Below, piece after piece: positions 23,132 through 32,042 of a stretch of DNA of 44,762 bases. The first letter of the stretch is position 1. The number at the start of each line of letters is the position of its first letter. The stretch covers positions 1-44,762 of the forward strand of contig RFGI01000072.1 in assembly GCA_003696725.1 (NCBI GenBank), read 5' to 3'. A program made the position numbers and the translations under genes. The notes under the pieces were generated by a model, which searched no databases, had not been told where the DNA came from, and saw nothing but the letters and a program-made list of their open reading frames with translations. The DNA is from Planctomycetota bacterium. GTDB taxonomy: Bacteria > Planctomycetota > Phycisphaerae > Phycisphaerales > UBA1924.

Positions 23132-26071
23132 ATGACGGACCCCGCCACGCCATCCCGCCCGAACTACAAGAAGACCCTCAACCTGCCGCGGACGTCCTTC
23201 GGCATGAAGGCCAACCTCGTGCAGAACGAGCCGGCCAGCGAGAAGCGGTGGGCGAAGACCCGGCTGTACGAGCGGCTCCTCGACGCCCGCCGGGACGCCG
23301 ACCCGTTCGTTTTCCACGACGGCCCGCCCTACGCCAACGGCGCCATCCACCTCGGGCACCTGCTCAACAAATGCCTGAAGGACTTTGTCGTCCGCTCGAA
23401 CTTCATGGCCGGGCGCCGGTGCCCTTACATCCCCGGGTGGGACTGCCACGGGCTGCCCATCGAGCACAAGGTCCAGACGGCGGCGATTGAGTCCGGCAAG
23501 ATGGCCAAGCTCGAGTCCCTGGACCCCGACGCCCGCCGGACCGCCATCCGCCGGGATTGCCGCGCTTACGCCGAGAAGTTCATCAGGCTCCAGACCGGGC
23601 AGATGAAGCGGCTGCTGACGCTGGCGGACTACGAGCACCCCTACCTGACGATGGCGCCCGAGTACGAGGCGGCGACCCTCGAGGTCTTCGCGGAGCTGGT
23701 CGCGCAGGGCCTGGTCTACCGCCGGCTCAAGGCCGTGCACTGGTCCGTCGAGAACCGCACGGCCCTGGCCGAGGCCGAGCTCGAGTACCACGACCGCACC
23801 GACCCCTCGGTGTTCGTCGAGTTCGACGCGGCCGACGCCCGCGCCGTCGAGCGCGCCTTCGGCCTCGGTGAGGGCGCCCTGGACCGCACGCCGACCTTCA
23901 TGATCTGGACCACCACGCCGTGGACCCTCCCGGCGAACCTGCTCATCGCGGTCCACCCGGCACACCCCTACGCCCTGGCCGAGATCGACGGCACGGTGAC
24001 GATCATCGCCGAGGCCCTCCTCTCGAAGGTCGCCCGGGCCGCCGGCGCCCAAGCCGTCCGCACCCTCTCCATCGCCCCGGGCGAGCGGCTCATCGGGCTG
24101 CGCTACCGCCACCCCTTCCATCCCGACGCCGACGCCCACCGCGCCGCGATCGACCCCGAGAACACAACCGCCGGCGAGATCTTCCGCGTCGTGGGCGCCG
24201 ACTACGTGACCCTCGACGACGGCACGGGCCTGGTCCACACCGCCCCGGGGCACGGCCACGACGACTACCAGACGGGCCTGCGCGAGCACGTCCCGATCCA
24301 CTGCCCGGTCCGCGAGGACGGGACCTACGACGACACCGCGCCCGAGTTCGTCCGGGGGATGGGCATCTGGGAGGCGAACGCCGTCATCGCGGGCGCCCTC
24401 CGCGAGTCGGGCCGGCTCTTCCACGAGATGGAGATCACCCACTCTTACCCGCACGACTGGCGCGGCAGGTCGCCCGTCATCTTCCGCGCCACCGAGCAGT
24501 GGTTCATCGGCGTTGACACGCCCACGGCGCGCGACGGCCGGTCGCTGCGCGAGCTGGCGCTGGACGCCGTGGGCTCGATCGAGTTCGTCCCCGACTGGGG
24601 CCGAAACCGCATGCGCGGGATGCTCCAGACGCGCCCCGACTGGTGCCTGTCCCGGCAGCGGGCGTGGGGCCTGCCGATACCCGCGTTTATGACACCCGCG
24701 GGCGAGCCGCTGCTCACCGCACAGAGCGTCCGGGCGGTGGCCCGCGTGGTCCGCGAACACGGCTCGGACTGCTGGCTCACCATGTCGCCGGCGGACCTGC
24801 TGGCCGGGTACGACCCCGCCGCGGACCCCGACGCGCCGCGGGGTCTTGACACGGCCACCCTGACGAAGATGCACGACATCTTCGACGTGTGGTTCGAGTC
24901 CGGCTCGTCGTGGCGCGCCGTGATGGTGGAGCGCGGCCTGGCCCACCCCGACCCCCCGCCGGTGGACCTGTACCTCGAGGGCTCCGACCAGCACCGCGGC
25001 TGGTTCCAGGTCTCGCTGCTGACGGGCCTGGGCGCGGCGGGCTGTGCCCCCTACCGCGCCCTGCTCACCCACGGCTTCATGGTCGACAAAGACGGCAAGA
25101 AGATGTCCAAGAGCCTGGGCAACACGCTCGACGTCGACGACCTCCTCAAGCGCTTCGGCGCCGACGTCGCCCGCTGGTGGGTCGCCTCGCTCAACTACGA
25201 GACCGACATCAAGGTCGACCTGACGTACTTCGAGACCGCCGGCGAAGCGTATCGCAAGATCCGCAACACCCTGCGATTCATGCTCAGCAACCTCGACGAT
25301 TTCGTCCCGTCCCCGCCGGGCAAGGACGCCTCCTGCGGCGAGGGGATGTGCCTGAACCTCTCCACGCTCGAGCCGACCGCTCCCGAGGCGTGGGTGCTGG
25401 CGCGATTCAACGCCCTGTCCCGGGCCGTGCAGGACGCGTACGCGCGGTACGACTTCCGCGCGGCCTCGACGGCGCTGTTCAACTTCTGCAACGAGACGCT
25501 CAGCGCCGTCTACCTCGCCGCGGTCAAGGACCGGCTGTACTGCGACGAGCCGGGCTCGGCCCGGCGCCGGCGCACGCAGAACGCCCTGTGGGAGCTGACC
25601 GACGGCCTGTGCCGGCTGCTGGCGCCGATCCTCCCCCACACCGCCGACGAGGCCTGGCGCGCCCTGCGCCGATCGACCGACGACGACGCGACCGTCCACC
25701 TCACCACCTACCTGCCTGATCTACCGGTGAGCGCCGACGACGCTTGGCCCGACGTGATGCGCGTGCGCGAGCAGGCCCTGGCCGCCCTGGAGCGCGTCCG
25801 CGCCACCGGCGGCGTCGAGAACCCGCTCGACGCCGGGCTCACCCTCCCCGACCCCGCCGGCGTCCTGGCCCGCTTCAACCCCGTGGACCTCGCGGACCTG
25901 TGCGGCGTCAGTCGCGTGAGCCTCGACCCGAACGTGACCGAGCCCGACGTTCTGGACCTCCGCGCCGAGCCCCGCTGCGAGCGGTCCTGGAAGCGCGACG
26001 GCACCGTCCGTGAACGCGCCGACGGCGGGATGCTCTCCGACCGCGACGCCCGCGCCGTCGGCGTGGCGTGA
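23132..26071 (+). CDS. ileS: Isoleucyl-tRNA synthetase
   Basis: Charges tRNA-Ile; class Ia, 979 residues. The HIGH motif appears as PYANGAIHLGHLLNK near residue 72, with the family's GWDCHGLPIEHKV after it. The editing domain includes FMIWTTTPWTLPANL, and KMSKSLGN carries the second signature. The C-terminal end reads RCERSWKRDGTV where many bacterial IleS have a four-Cys zinc site, so that zinc site appears degenerate. The ORF could start at a GTG at 23111, but that lies in the promoter box. The ATG at 23132 is therefore chosen. It converges with plsC with 2 nt between stops. Confidence 0.97.
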   Translation: MTDPATPSRPNYKKTLNLPRTSFGMKANLVQNEPASEKRWAKTRLYERLLDARRDADPFVFHDGPPYANGAIHLGHLLNKCLKDFVVRSNFMAGRRCPYIPGWDCHGLPIEHKVQTAAIESGKMAKLESLDPDARRTAIRRDCRAYAEKFIRLQTGQMKRLLTLADYEHPYLTMAPEYEAATLEVFAELVAQGLVYRRLKAVHWSVENRTALAEAELEYHDRTDPSVFVEFDAADARAVERAFGLGEGALDRTPTFMIWTTTPWTLPANLLIAVHPAHPYALAEIDGTVTIIAEALLSKVARAAGAQAVRTLSIAPGERLIGLRYRHPFHPDADAHRAAIDPENTTAGEIFRVVGADYVTLDDGTGLVHTAPGHGHDDYQTGLREHVPIHCPVREDGTYDDTAPEFVRGMGIWEANAVIAGALRESGRLFHEMEITHSYPHDWRGRSPVIFRATEQWFIGVDTPTARDGRSLRELALDAVGSIEFVPDWGRNRMRGMLQTRPDWCLSRQRAWGLPIPAFMTPAGEPLLTAQSVRAVARVVREHGSDCWLTMSPADLLAGYDPAADPDAPRGLDTATLTKMHDIFDVWFESGSSWRAVMVERGLAHPDPPPVDLYLEGSDQHRGWFQVSLLTGLGAAGCAPYRALLTHGFMVDKDGKKMSKSLGNTLDVDDLLKRFGADVARWWVASLNYETDIKVDLTYFETAGEAYRKIRNTLRFMLSNLDDFVPSPPGKDASCGEGMCLNLSTLEPTAPEAWVLARFNALSRAVQDAYARYDFRAASTALFNFCNETLSAVYLAAVKDRLYCDEPGSARRRRTQNALWELTDGLCRLLAPILPHTADEAWRALRRSTDDDATVHLTTYLPDLPVSADDAWPDVMRVREQALAALERVRATGGVENPLDAGLTLPDPAGVLARFNPVDLADLCGVSRVSLDPNVTEPDVLDLRAEPRCERSWKRDGTVRERADGGMLSDRDARAVGVA

Positions 26072-26073
26072 CC

Positions 26074-26730
26074 TCAGCCGGCGCCGGTCGTTGCGCGCAG
26101 CGTGCGCTGGAGCCGGACGACCTCCTCGCGCAGCCGGTCCAGCGCCGCGTCCGGCCCGTCGCGCAGGAGGTCCTCGGCCGGGATCGGCTCGCCGTAGGCC
26201 ACGCCCAGCCGCGTGAACGGCCTCGGGGCGCGCCGGCCGCGCGGCCAGGCCCGGAACGCGCCGTCGATCGCCGCGGGCAACACCGGCGCCCCGGCCCGCC
26301 TGATGATGAGCGCCACCCCGCGCTTGAACGCCCCCACCTCGCCCGCGTGGGTGCGGGTCCCCTCGGGGAAGAGGATCACCGCGCGGCCCTGCTGAAGCAG
26401 TTCCACCGTCCGCCGAACCGCCGCCGCGTCCGGCTCGCCGCCCTCCTTGACCGGGATCGCGTTGAGCCCGCGGATCACCGGCGCCAGCCAACGCGACTCG
26501 AACAGACCCTCCCGCGCCACGAAGTGGCATGTCCTCGGCAGCCACGCGCCCACCAGCGGCGGATCGAGGTACGACTGATGGTTCGCCACGATCAGCACGC
26601 CGCCGGTCCGCGGGAGTTTCTCGCGCCCGAGCACGCGCGTCGGCAGGACGGTGCGGAAGATCGCCCTGAGCGCCGCCTTGCAGACCCAGTAGAAGAGGCG
26701 CCGCCCGACGCCGCGCCCCCGCTCAGCCAC
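26074..26730 (-). CDS. plsC: 1-acyl-sn-glycerol-3-phosphate acyltransferase
   Basis: Transfers an acyl chain to lysophosphatidate in phospholipid synthesis at the inner membrane. The 218-residue protein has the catalytic motif NHQSYLD (H51, D56), FEGTR-type motif FPEGTRTH near residue 117, and GAPVLPAAIDG as motif IV. The N-terminus has one amphipathic or membrane helix (RLFYWVCKAALRAIFRTVL). Its ATG overlaps the end of cmk by 8 nt; cmk-plsC pairing is widespread in bacteria. Other PlsC-fold acyltransferases cannot be fully excluded. Confidence 0.9.
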   Translation of the reverse strand: MAERGRGVGRRLFYWVCKAALRAIFRTVLPTRVLGREKLPRTGGVLIVANHQSYLDPPLVGAWLPRTCHFVAREGLFESRWLAPVIRGLNAIPVKEGGEPDAAAVRRTVELLQQGRAVILFPEGTRTHAGEVGAFKRGVALIIRRAGAPVLPAAIDGAFRAWPRGRRAPRPFTRLGVAYGEPIPAEDLLRDGPDAALDRLREEVVRLQRTLRATTGAG

Positions 26731-27433
26731 CGCGCGCCCCGGCCAGGGCGCCCGCGGGCGCCCGCTGGCGCGTCAGCCGCTCCAGCGCGTCGATCACCTC
26801 GTCGAAGGTCATCTCGGAGGTGTCCACCTCCACGGCGCCCGGGGGCTTGACCAGCGGGCCGACCGCCCGGGCCGCGTCGAGCCGGTCGCGCCGGGCCAGG
26901 TCGCGCTCGATCTCGTCCACGTCCGCCGGCCGGCCCGCCGCACGCAGCTGCTCGGCCCGCCGACGGGCCCTGATCCGCGGCGAGGCGGTCAGGTAGAACT
27001 TCACGGCCGCATCGGGGAAGACGACCGAGCCCTGGTCGCGCCCCTCCGTGACCAGCCGGGGGTGCGACCGGGCGATCGCCCGCTGCTGAGCGACCAGCGC
27101 CTCGCGCAGGGGCGCTTGGGCGGCGAGCGTGGAGATCACCGCGGCCACGTCCGGCTCGCGCAGCCGGTCCGTCATGGGCCGGCCGTGCGCCAGGAGCGTC
27201 GGCGGGTCCGTTGTCCAATCGAACCGCATGGCGGCGCGGCGGACGGCCCTGGCGACGGCGCGCTCGTCGGACGCGTCCACGCCCTCATCAAGGACCACGG
27301 CCGTCGCCCCGCGGTACATGGCGCCGGTGTCGAGGAACTCCAGCCCCAGCCGCCGGGCCAGCGCTCGCCCGACGGTGCTCTTGCCCGTCCCGGCCGGGCC
27401 GTCGATCGTCACGATCAGCCGCTCGCCGGTCAC
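26723..27433 (-). CDS. cmk: Cytidylate kinase
   Basis: Phosphorylates CMP and dCMP. The 236-residue protein begins VTGERLIVTIDGPAGTGKST, with the P-loop at residues 12-20. It continues with LDTGAMYRG, VTEGRDQGSVVFPDA and FYLTASPRIRARRRAEQL, all typical of bacterial Cmk. The start is GTG at 27433. It overlaps the stop of the upstream isomerase-like gene as GTGA, which both confirms the start and implies translational coupling. The much longer open frame to 28015 is an antisense artefact of GC-rich DNA. plsC overlaps its end. Confidence 0.95.
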   Translation of the reverse strand: MTGERLIVTIDGPAGTGKSTVGRALARRLGLEFLDTGAMYRGATAVVLDEGVDASDERAVARAVRRAAMRFDWTTDPPTLLAHGRPMTDRLREPDVAAVISTLAAQAPLREALVAQQRAIARSHPRLVTEGRDQGSVVFPDAAVKFYLTASPRIRARRRAEQLRAAGRPADVDEIERDLARRDRLDAARAVGPLVKPPGAVEVDTSEMTFDEVIDALERLTRQRAPAGALAGARGG

Positions 27434-28209
27434 GGCGCCGCGTCCGCCAGCGCTGTGTTGAGCGCGTCGCGCATCGCCGACACGCTCGCGACGGGGTCGC
27501 CCTCCCCGCGGTGCTCGATGGCGATGGACGCGTCGTACCCCACCTCGCCGAGCACGCCGACGCACGCGGCGAGGTCGAACTTGGGCCGACGCGTCCGGGG
27601 CCCGATCTTCTCGAACGAGGCGATCACCACCGAGGCGTACGGCGCCAGCCGCTTGAGGTAGTGGCCCGGGTCGCCCGTCGCCGCCGCGTCCAGAAAATCC
27701 GGCATCGTGCCGATGCGGAACCCGCCCACGCGCTTGATGAACCCGGTCATGCGGTCGGGCGTCTGGGTCAGGCCCGGCGCGGGCCGGAGCAGCAGGTTCA
27801 CGCCCACGCCGTCGGCCGTCTCCATGACCTCCTGGAGCGCCTCGACGGCGGCGTCGGCCGCCTGTTCCGGCGCCGCGACGGCGATCCCCGCGCTGCTGCA
27901 CCCCAGGCGCTCTGCGGCGCGCAGCACCCGCTTGGCCCGGTCCACCGCCGCCGATCCCCACCGCGCGTCGGTGACCTTGAGCGGGTCGGGCTCGGCGAGC
28001 GCCAGGATCGGGCACCGGGACCGGTCCGCCTGTCGCCGGAGCCGCTCGAGCTCCGCCGACCCCGCGCCCGCCAGCAGGTCCGTGGGGAGCATCAGCCCGC
28101 TCAGGCCCAGCTCGTCGCGCGTCAGGGCCGGGACGTCCTCCAGCGCGAGCGCCGGATGCCGGCCACGCAGCAGCGGTCGGAGCGAACTGGCCGAGAGGAT
28201 CTGGAGCAT
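27430..28209 (-). CDS. Sugar phosphate isomerase/epimerase-like TIM barrel
   Basis: A 259-residue protein with the xylose isomerase-like/AP-endonuclease-2 TIM-barrel pattern: short beta strands each followed by helices, with GIAVAAPEQ, VGVNLLLRPAP, FRIGTMPDFLDA and the C-terminal YDASIAIEHRGEGDP, where an acidic/His pair would bind metal. I cannot tell the substrate. It leads an overlapping unit with cmk and plsC (GTGA overlap). TACATT lies 21 nt before the ATG. It is divergent from gcvH, sharing a 114-nt promoter region. Confidence 0.75.
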   Translation of the reverse strand: MLQILSASSLRPLLRGRHPALALEDVPALTRDELGLSGLMLPTDLLAGAGSAELERLRRQADRSRCPILALAEPDPLKVTDARWGSAAVDRAKRVLRAAERLGCSSAGIAVAAPEQAADAAVEALQEVMETADGVGVNLLLRPAPGLTQTPDRMTGFIKRVGGFRIGTMPDFLDAAATGDPGHYLKRLAPYASVVIASFEKIGPRTRRPKFDLAACVGVLGEVGYDASIAIEHRGEGDPVASVSAMRDALNTALADAAP

Positions 28210-28230
28210 GGGCGGGCGGTCGGGCGGGTC

Positions 28231-28293
28231 AATGTACCCGCTCGCGAGCCGGGCGCGCCCCGGCGTTGCCGGCCCGGGCGCCACGGGTACCAT
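28231..28293. promoter_or_regulatory. Divergent -10-like boxes for the isomerase-like gene and gcvH
   Basis: TACATT on the minus strand (28231-28236) faces the isomerase-like gene. TACCAT on the plus strand (28288-28293) faces gcvH, flanked by CGGG/CCCG. Both genes then have leaders of 15-25 nt. -35 boxes are not clear. Confidence 0.35.
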
Positions 28294-28323
28294 GCCCGAT
28301 CGCACCCACACCGAGGACCCCGC

Positions 28324-28701
28324 ATGACGCCCCCCGACGACCGCCGATACTCCGAATCCCACGAGTGGCACAGGCTCGACGGCGACACCGTCACCCTCGG
28401 CGTCACCAAGTTCGCCGTCGACGAGCTCACCGACATCACCTACGCGGAGATGAAGCCCGCCGGGACCGCGATCGAGCCGGGCGGCTCCGTCGGCGAGATC
28501 GAGTCCGTCAAGGCGACCGCCGACGTCTATTCCGCCGTCGGGGGCGAGATCGTCGAGGTCAACCCGCGCCTGGCGGACGACCCCTCGGTCCTCAACACCG
28601 ACCCCTACGGCGAGGGCTGGCTGGTCAGGATCAAGACCGCCGACCCGTCCCCGCTGGACCGCCTCATGGACGCGAAAACCTACGCGTCCAAGCACGAATA
28701 A
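28324..28701 (+). CDS. gcvH: Glycine cleavage system H protein
   Basis: Lipoate-carrying shuttle protein of 125 residues. The lipoyl-lysine motif is GEIESVKATADVYS, with the Lys near residue 60. The family pattern YSESHEWHRLDGD at the start and DPYGEGWLVRIK near the end is complete. Start ATG 28324 has GAGG upstream and suits the conserved N-terminus. gcvT, gcvP and lipoate-attachment genes are absent nearby. It may serve a complex encoded elsewhere, or act as a lipoyl relay as in some bacteria. The ABC transporter pair begins 43 nt downstream. Confidence 0.95.
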   Translation: MTPPDDRRYSESHEWHRLDGDTVTLGVTKFAVDELTDITYAEMKPAGTAIEPGGSVGEIESVKATADVYSAVGGEIVEVNPRLADDPSVLNTDPYGEGWLVRIKTADPSPLDRLMDAKTYASKHE

Positions 28702-28744
28702 CAACCGCCGTGACCGTTCCCCCTCAACAGCGGCGGCGGGGCCC

Positions 28745-29473
28745 GTGATCCGCTGCGCGGGCGTGCACAAGTCCTACCGTCTCGGCGCCGAGACCGTCCA
28801 CGCCCTGCGCGGGGTGGACCTGGCCGTCGCCGAGCCCGGCTTCGAGGCCGTCATGGGCGCCTCCGGCTCGGGCAAGTCCACACTCCTGCACCTGCTGGCG
28901 GCGCTGGACACACCGGACGCCGGCGAGATCCGCATCGGCGGCGAGCGCATCGACACGCTGGGCGACGCCGACCTGACACGGTTCCGGCGCACACGGGTGG
29001 GCCTGATCTTCCAGCGGTTCAACCTCCTGCCCACGCTGACCGCGCGGGAAAACGTCGAGCTGCCCGGGATCCTCGCGGGTCTGTCGCCGGCCGACGCCGC
29101 GAACCGATCGGCGGCGCTGCTGGATCGCCTGGGCCTGGCCGGCCGGGCCGACCACAGGCCCGACGCCCTGTCCGGGGGCGAGCAGCAGCGCGTGGCGATC
29201 GCCCGCGCGCTCTTCTTCGCCCCGCCGGTGGTCCTCGCCGACGAGCCCACCGGCGCCCTGGATTCGGCCACCGCCGAGGAGCTCTGGAGTCTTCTGGACG
29301 AACTCGCCGCCGAGCGCGAGACGACGGTGCTGATGGTGACGCACGAGCCGGCCGCCGCCGTCCACTGCCGGCGCGTGCACGTGCTGGGCGACGGCGTGAT
29401 CCTGGGCGCCTTTGACACGGAGGGACTCGATGCGACCGGTGTGGCGGCTCGCGCTCAGCAGTTTGGCCGGTAG
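28745..29473 (+). CDS. ABC transporter ATPase (LolD/MacB type)
   Basis: A 242-residue ATP-binding subunit. Walker A is GASGSGKST near residue 38, the Q-loop is FQRFNLL, the signature LSGGEQQRVAIARAL, Walker B VVLADEPTGALD, and the H-loop MVTHE. The sequence around these motifs is of the LolD/MacB/FtsE type that pairs with FtsX-like permeases. That fits the next gene, which overlaps it by 44 nt. The start is GTG. Members move lipoproteins, peptides or drugs, or act as mechanical transmitters; the cargo here is unknown. Confidence 0.92.
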   Translation: MIRCAGVHKSYRLGAETVHALRGVDLAVAEPGFEAVMGASGSGKSTLLHLLAALDTPDAGEIRIGGERIDTLGDADLTRFRRTRVGLIFQRFNLLPTLTARENVELPGILAGLSPADAANRSAALLDRLGLAGRADHRPDALSGGEQQRVAIARALFFAPPVVLADEPTGALDSATAEELWSLLDELAAERETTVLMVTHEPAAAVHCRRVHVLGDGVILGAFDTEGLDATGVAARAQQFGR

Positions 29474-31994
29474 GCGCGTGCGGACGGCGCTGCTGGTCGG
29501 GGCCGTCGCCGCCAGCGCCGCCCTGATCGTCGCCATCACCTGCGGGGTGGCGTCGGTCAACGCCACGCTGCGCTCGCGCGTCGCCGCGACCGTCGGCGTC
29601 GCCGACCTCCGCGTCACCCGGATCAACGAGAGCGCCTTCGACGCCTCGATCGCCGAGACCATCGCGTCCTGGCCCGGGGTCCGGGCCGTCATCCCCGCGG
29701 CGCGGGGGCCGGTCACGCTGGCGGGGTTGTCCGGCGGTGAGGAGGTCGTCGCGATCGGCGCCGGCGCGGACCTGAGCACCGTCTTCGACACCCGCCCGCT
29801 GGACCTAGTCGCCGGGCGCCAGCCCAGCGCCCCGGACGAGATCGCCGTCGAGGAGCGCCTCGCCGACGACCTGGGCGTCGGGCCCGGCGGCCGGGTGCGC
29901 GTCGTCTCCTTCTTCGGCGGGCCCGACACGCTCACCGTCACGGGCGTCATCCGCAAGGCGCCCTTCGCCGACCTCTCCCGCCCGCCGGCCGTCCTGGACC
30001 GCGCCACGCTCGGCGCGATCCTCGGCGAGCCCGACCGCGTGCGCGCGATCGACGTCATCCTCGAGCCCGGCGCCGACGCGTTCGCCTTCGCCGACACCCA
30101 CCAGGCCGACCTGCCCGAGGGCCTCCTCCTGCAGCCCACGGAGCGCATCACCTCCGGCATCGACCAGAACATCCGCGCCCAGACCGTGGGCCTGACCGTG
30201 GTCGCGATCATCGGATTCCTCGCCGCCGCGTTCATCATCCTCACCGGGCAGGCGACCGACGTGGTCCAGCGGCAGCGCGAGCTGGCCGTCGTGCGCAGCG
30301 TCGGGGGGTCGCGCGGGCAAGTCGCCGGGGCGCAGCTGCTCGCTGGCGCGATCATCGGCGCCCTCGGGGCGCTCGTGGGCGTCCCGGCGGGAGCGGCGAT
30401 CGCTTTGGTGGGGGTGACGTTTTTTCGCGAACACCTCCAGGCCGGGCTGGTGATCCCGCCGATGGGCGTCGGCGCCGCCGCTGCGGGCGCGATCGGGTCG
30501 GGCGTCCTCGGGGCGGCTTGGCCCGCGATCCTGGCGTCGCGCGTGAGCCCGCTGCAAGCTCTGGCCGCCCGGGCCAGGCCGCGACGGACGCGCAGCGTGC
30601 TGATCGTCGGCGCCGTCGGCGCGGGGCTGGCGCTGGCCGAGTTCGTCCTGCTCGCGATGTCGAACGTCGGCGACCGCTCCTTCTGGATCTACATCCTGGG
30701 CGGGGTGCAGGGGCTCTTCGTGGGGTACTTCCTGCTGGGCGCGCTGGCCGTCGTGATCACGGCCAGGCTGATCGGCCCGGCGCTGGCGCGGCTGGTGCGC
30801 GTCCCGCCCGCCCTGATCGCCGAGACCGTCGCCGTCGCCCCATTCCGGTACGGCATGACGGCGGCGTCGCTGATGGTCGGGCTCGCGATGATGATCGTCA
30901 TCTGGACCGCCGGCGGCGCGGTCGTCAAACAGTGGCTCGGCGCCGTCGAGTTCCCCGACGCGTTCGTCTACGGCTGGATGGGGATCACCCCCGAGGACCG
31001 GGCCCGCGTCGACGCCCTCCCGTTCGTCCGCCGGACCAACGCCGTCGCCATCGTCGACGCCGACGACCGCGGCGTGTTCGGCGTCTCCGGGCTGCACAAC
31101 GTCGGCACGACCTTCGTCGCGTTCGAGCCCGAGCCCTTCTTCGCGACCACACGCGTCACCTGGATCGAGGGCGACGAGGAGACCGCGCGCCGACGGCTCG
31201 ACGCGGGCTGCGCCGTCCTCGTCGCTCAGGAGTTCAAGGTCGCCCGCGGGCTGGGCGTCGGCGATCGTCTCACGCTGGGGATCGCCGGCCGGGACGCCGA
31301 GTTCGAGATCGTCGGCGTGATCGCCTCGCCGGGCCTGGAGATCGCCAGCCGGTACTTCGACATCGGGCGGATGTACCGCAACCAGGCCGTCAGCGCCGTG
31401 TTCGGCACGCGCGCGGACCTGGAGCGCCTCGCCGGGGTCGACGACGTGCAGCTCATCCAGATCGACCTCGACGACGCCGTTGACGACACGGACGCGGTCC
31501 GCCGGCTGCGCCGGGCCTTCGCGGGGACGAGCGTCTCCGTCGGGTCCGGGCGCGAGATCAAGGGGACCATCGAGACCATCGCCACGGGGTCCTTCCTGGT
31601 GATGAGCAGCGTCGCCGTGGCCGCGATCCTGATCGCCTGCCTGGGGGTGGGCAACGTGATCCTCGCGGGGATCGAGGCCCGGGCGTTCGAGTTCGGCGTC
31701 CTGCGCGCCGTGGGCGCCTCGGGGCCGCTGCTGACCCGGCTGGTCCTGATCGAGGCGCTGATCATGGGGCTGGCCGGGTGCCTGCTGGGGACCGGGTTGG
31801 GCCTGCAGGGAGCGTGGTCGGAGATGCGCCTCTATCGGCAGCTGGCGGGGCTGGACCTGGCGCTGCGTCCGCCGATCGGCCCGATCGCCGCGGGCTGGGG
31901 GATCGTGATGCTCCTGGCCCTCGCCGCCGCCGTGGCGCCCGCCGCCCGGCTGGGTCGGCGCCGACCGCGCGAGCTCCTCGCCGAGCCGGAGTGA
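29430..31994 (+). CDS. FtsX-like ABC permease, two-domain
   Basis: An 854-residue membrane subunit. It has an N-terminal helix (RTALLVGAVAASAALIVAI), a large periplasmic domain, three helices (residues about 250-370, QTVGLTVVAIIGFLAAAFIIL, LAVVRSVGGSRGQV), a second helix group with another periplasmic domain, and a final FtsX block (FGVLRAVGASGPLLTRLVLIEALIMG). The paired VVRSVGGSRGQV and VLRAVGASGPLL are the coupling loops. I prefer ATG 29430, which has GGAGG upstream, over TTG 29412. It overlaps its ATPase gene by 44 nt. The layout resembles AttF/AttG-like or YbbP-type exporters more than 4-helix MacB. Confidence 0.88.
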   Translation: MRPVWRLALSSLAGRRVRTALLVGAVAASAALIVAITCGVASVNATLRSRVAATVGVADLRVTRINESAFDASIAETIASWPGVRAVIPAARGPVTLAGLSGGEEVVAIGAGADLSTVFDTRPLDLVAGRQPSAPDEIAVEERLADDLGVGPGGRVRVVSFFGGPDTLTVTGVIRKAPFADLSRPPAVLDRATLGAILGEPDRVRAIDVILEPGADAFAFADTHQADLPEGLLLQPTERITSGIDQNIRAQTVGLTVVAIIGFLAAAFIILTGQATDVVQRQRELAVVRSVGGSRGQVAGAQLLAGAIIGALGALVGVPAGAAIALVGVTFFREHLQAGLVIPPMGVGAAAAGAIGSGVLGAAWPAILASRVSPLQALAARARPRRTRSVLIVGAVGAGLALAEFVLLAMSNVGDRSFWIYILGGVQGLFVGYFLLGALAVVITARLIGPALARLVRVPPALIAETVAVAPFRYGMTAASLMVGLAMMIVIWTAGGAVVKQWLGAVEFPDAFVYGWMGITPEDRARVDALPFVRRTNAVAIVDADDRGVFGVSGLHNVGTTFVAFEPEPFFATTRVTWIEGDEETARRRLDAGCAVLVAQEFKVARGLGVGDRLTLGIAGRDAEFEIVGVIASPGLEIASRYFDIGRMYRNQAVSAVFGTRADLERLAGVDDVQLIQIDLDDAVDDTDAVRRLRRAFAGTSVSVGSGREIKGTIETIATGSFLVMSSVAVAAILIACLGVGNVILAGIEARAFEFGVLRAVGASGPLLTRLVLIEALIMGLAGCLLGTGLGLQGAWSEMRLYRQLAGLDLALRPPIGPIAAGWGIVMLLALAAAVAPAARLGRRRPRELLAEPE

Positions 31995-32015
31995 GATCCG
32001 CTCGTTCGGCGGTGG

Positions 32016-32034
32016 CACGGGCGTCCCGCCCGTG
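32016..32034. repeat. Palindromic intergenic repeat, copy 2
   Basis: CACGGGCG, loop TCC, CGCCCGTG: perfect 8-bp stem, preceded by GTGG. It lies 21 nt after the FtsX-like stop and 8 nt before the stop of the Cu/Zn permease gene on the other strand. The stem-loop layout matches copy 1 at 1161-1179. Confidence 0.7.
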
Positions 32035-32042
32035 TGAATCGC

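Noticed and set aside
22946-25699. 917-residue minus-strand ORF opposite ileS
   Set aside because: Low-complexity composition and full overlap with IleS, which has every expected motif.
27434-28015. Long N-terminal extension of Cmk
   Set aside because: Arg/Gly-rich shadow of the isomerase-like gene; the GTGA overlap defines the cmk start.
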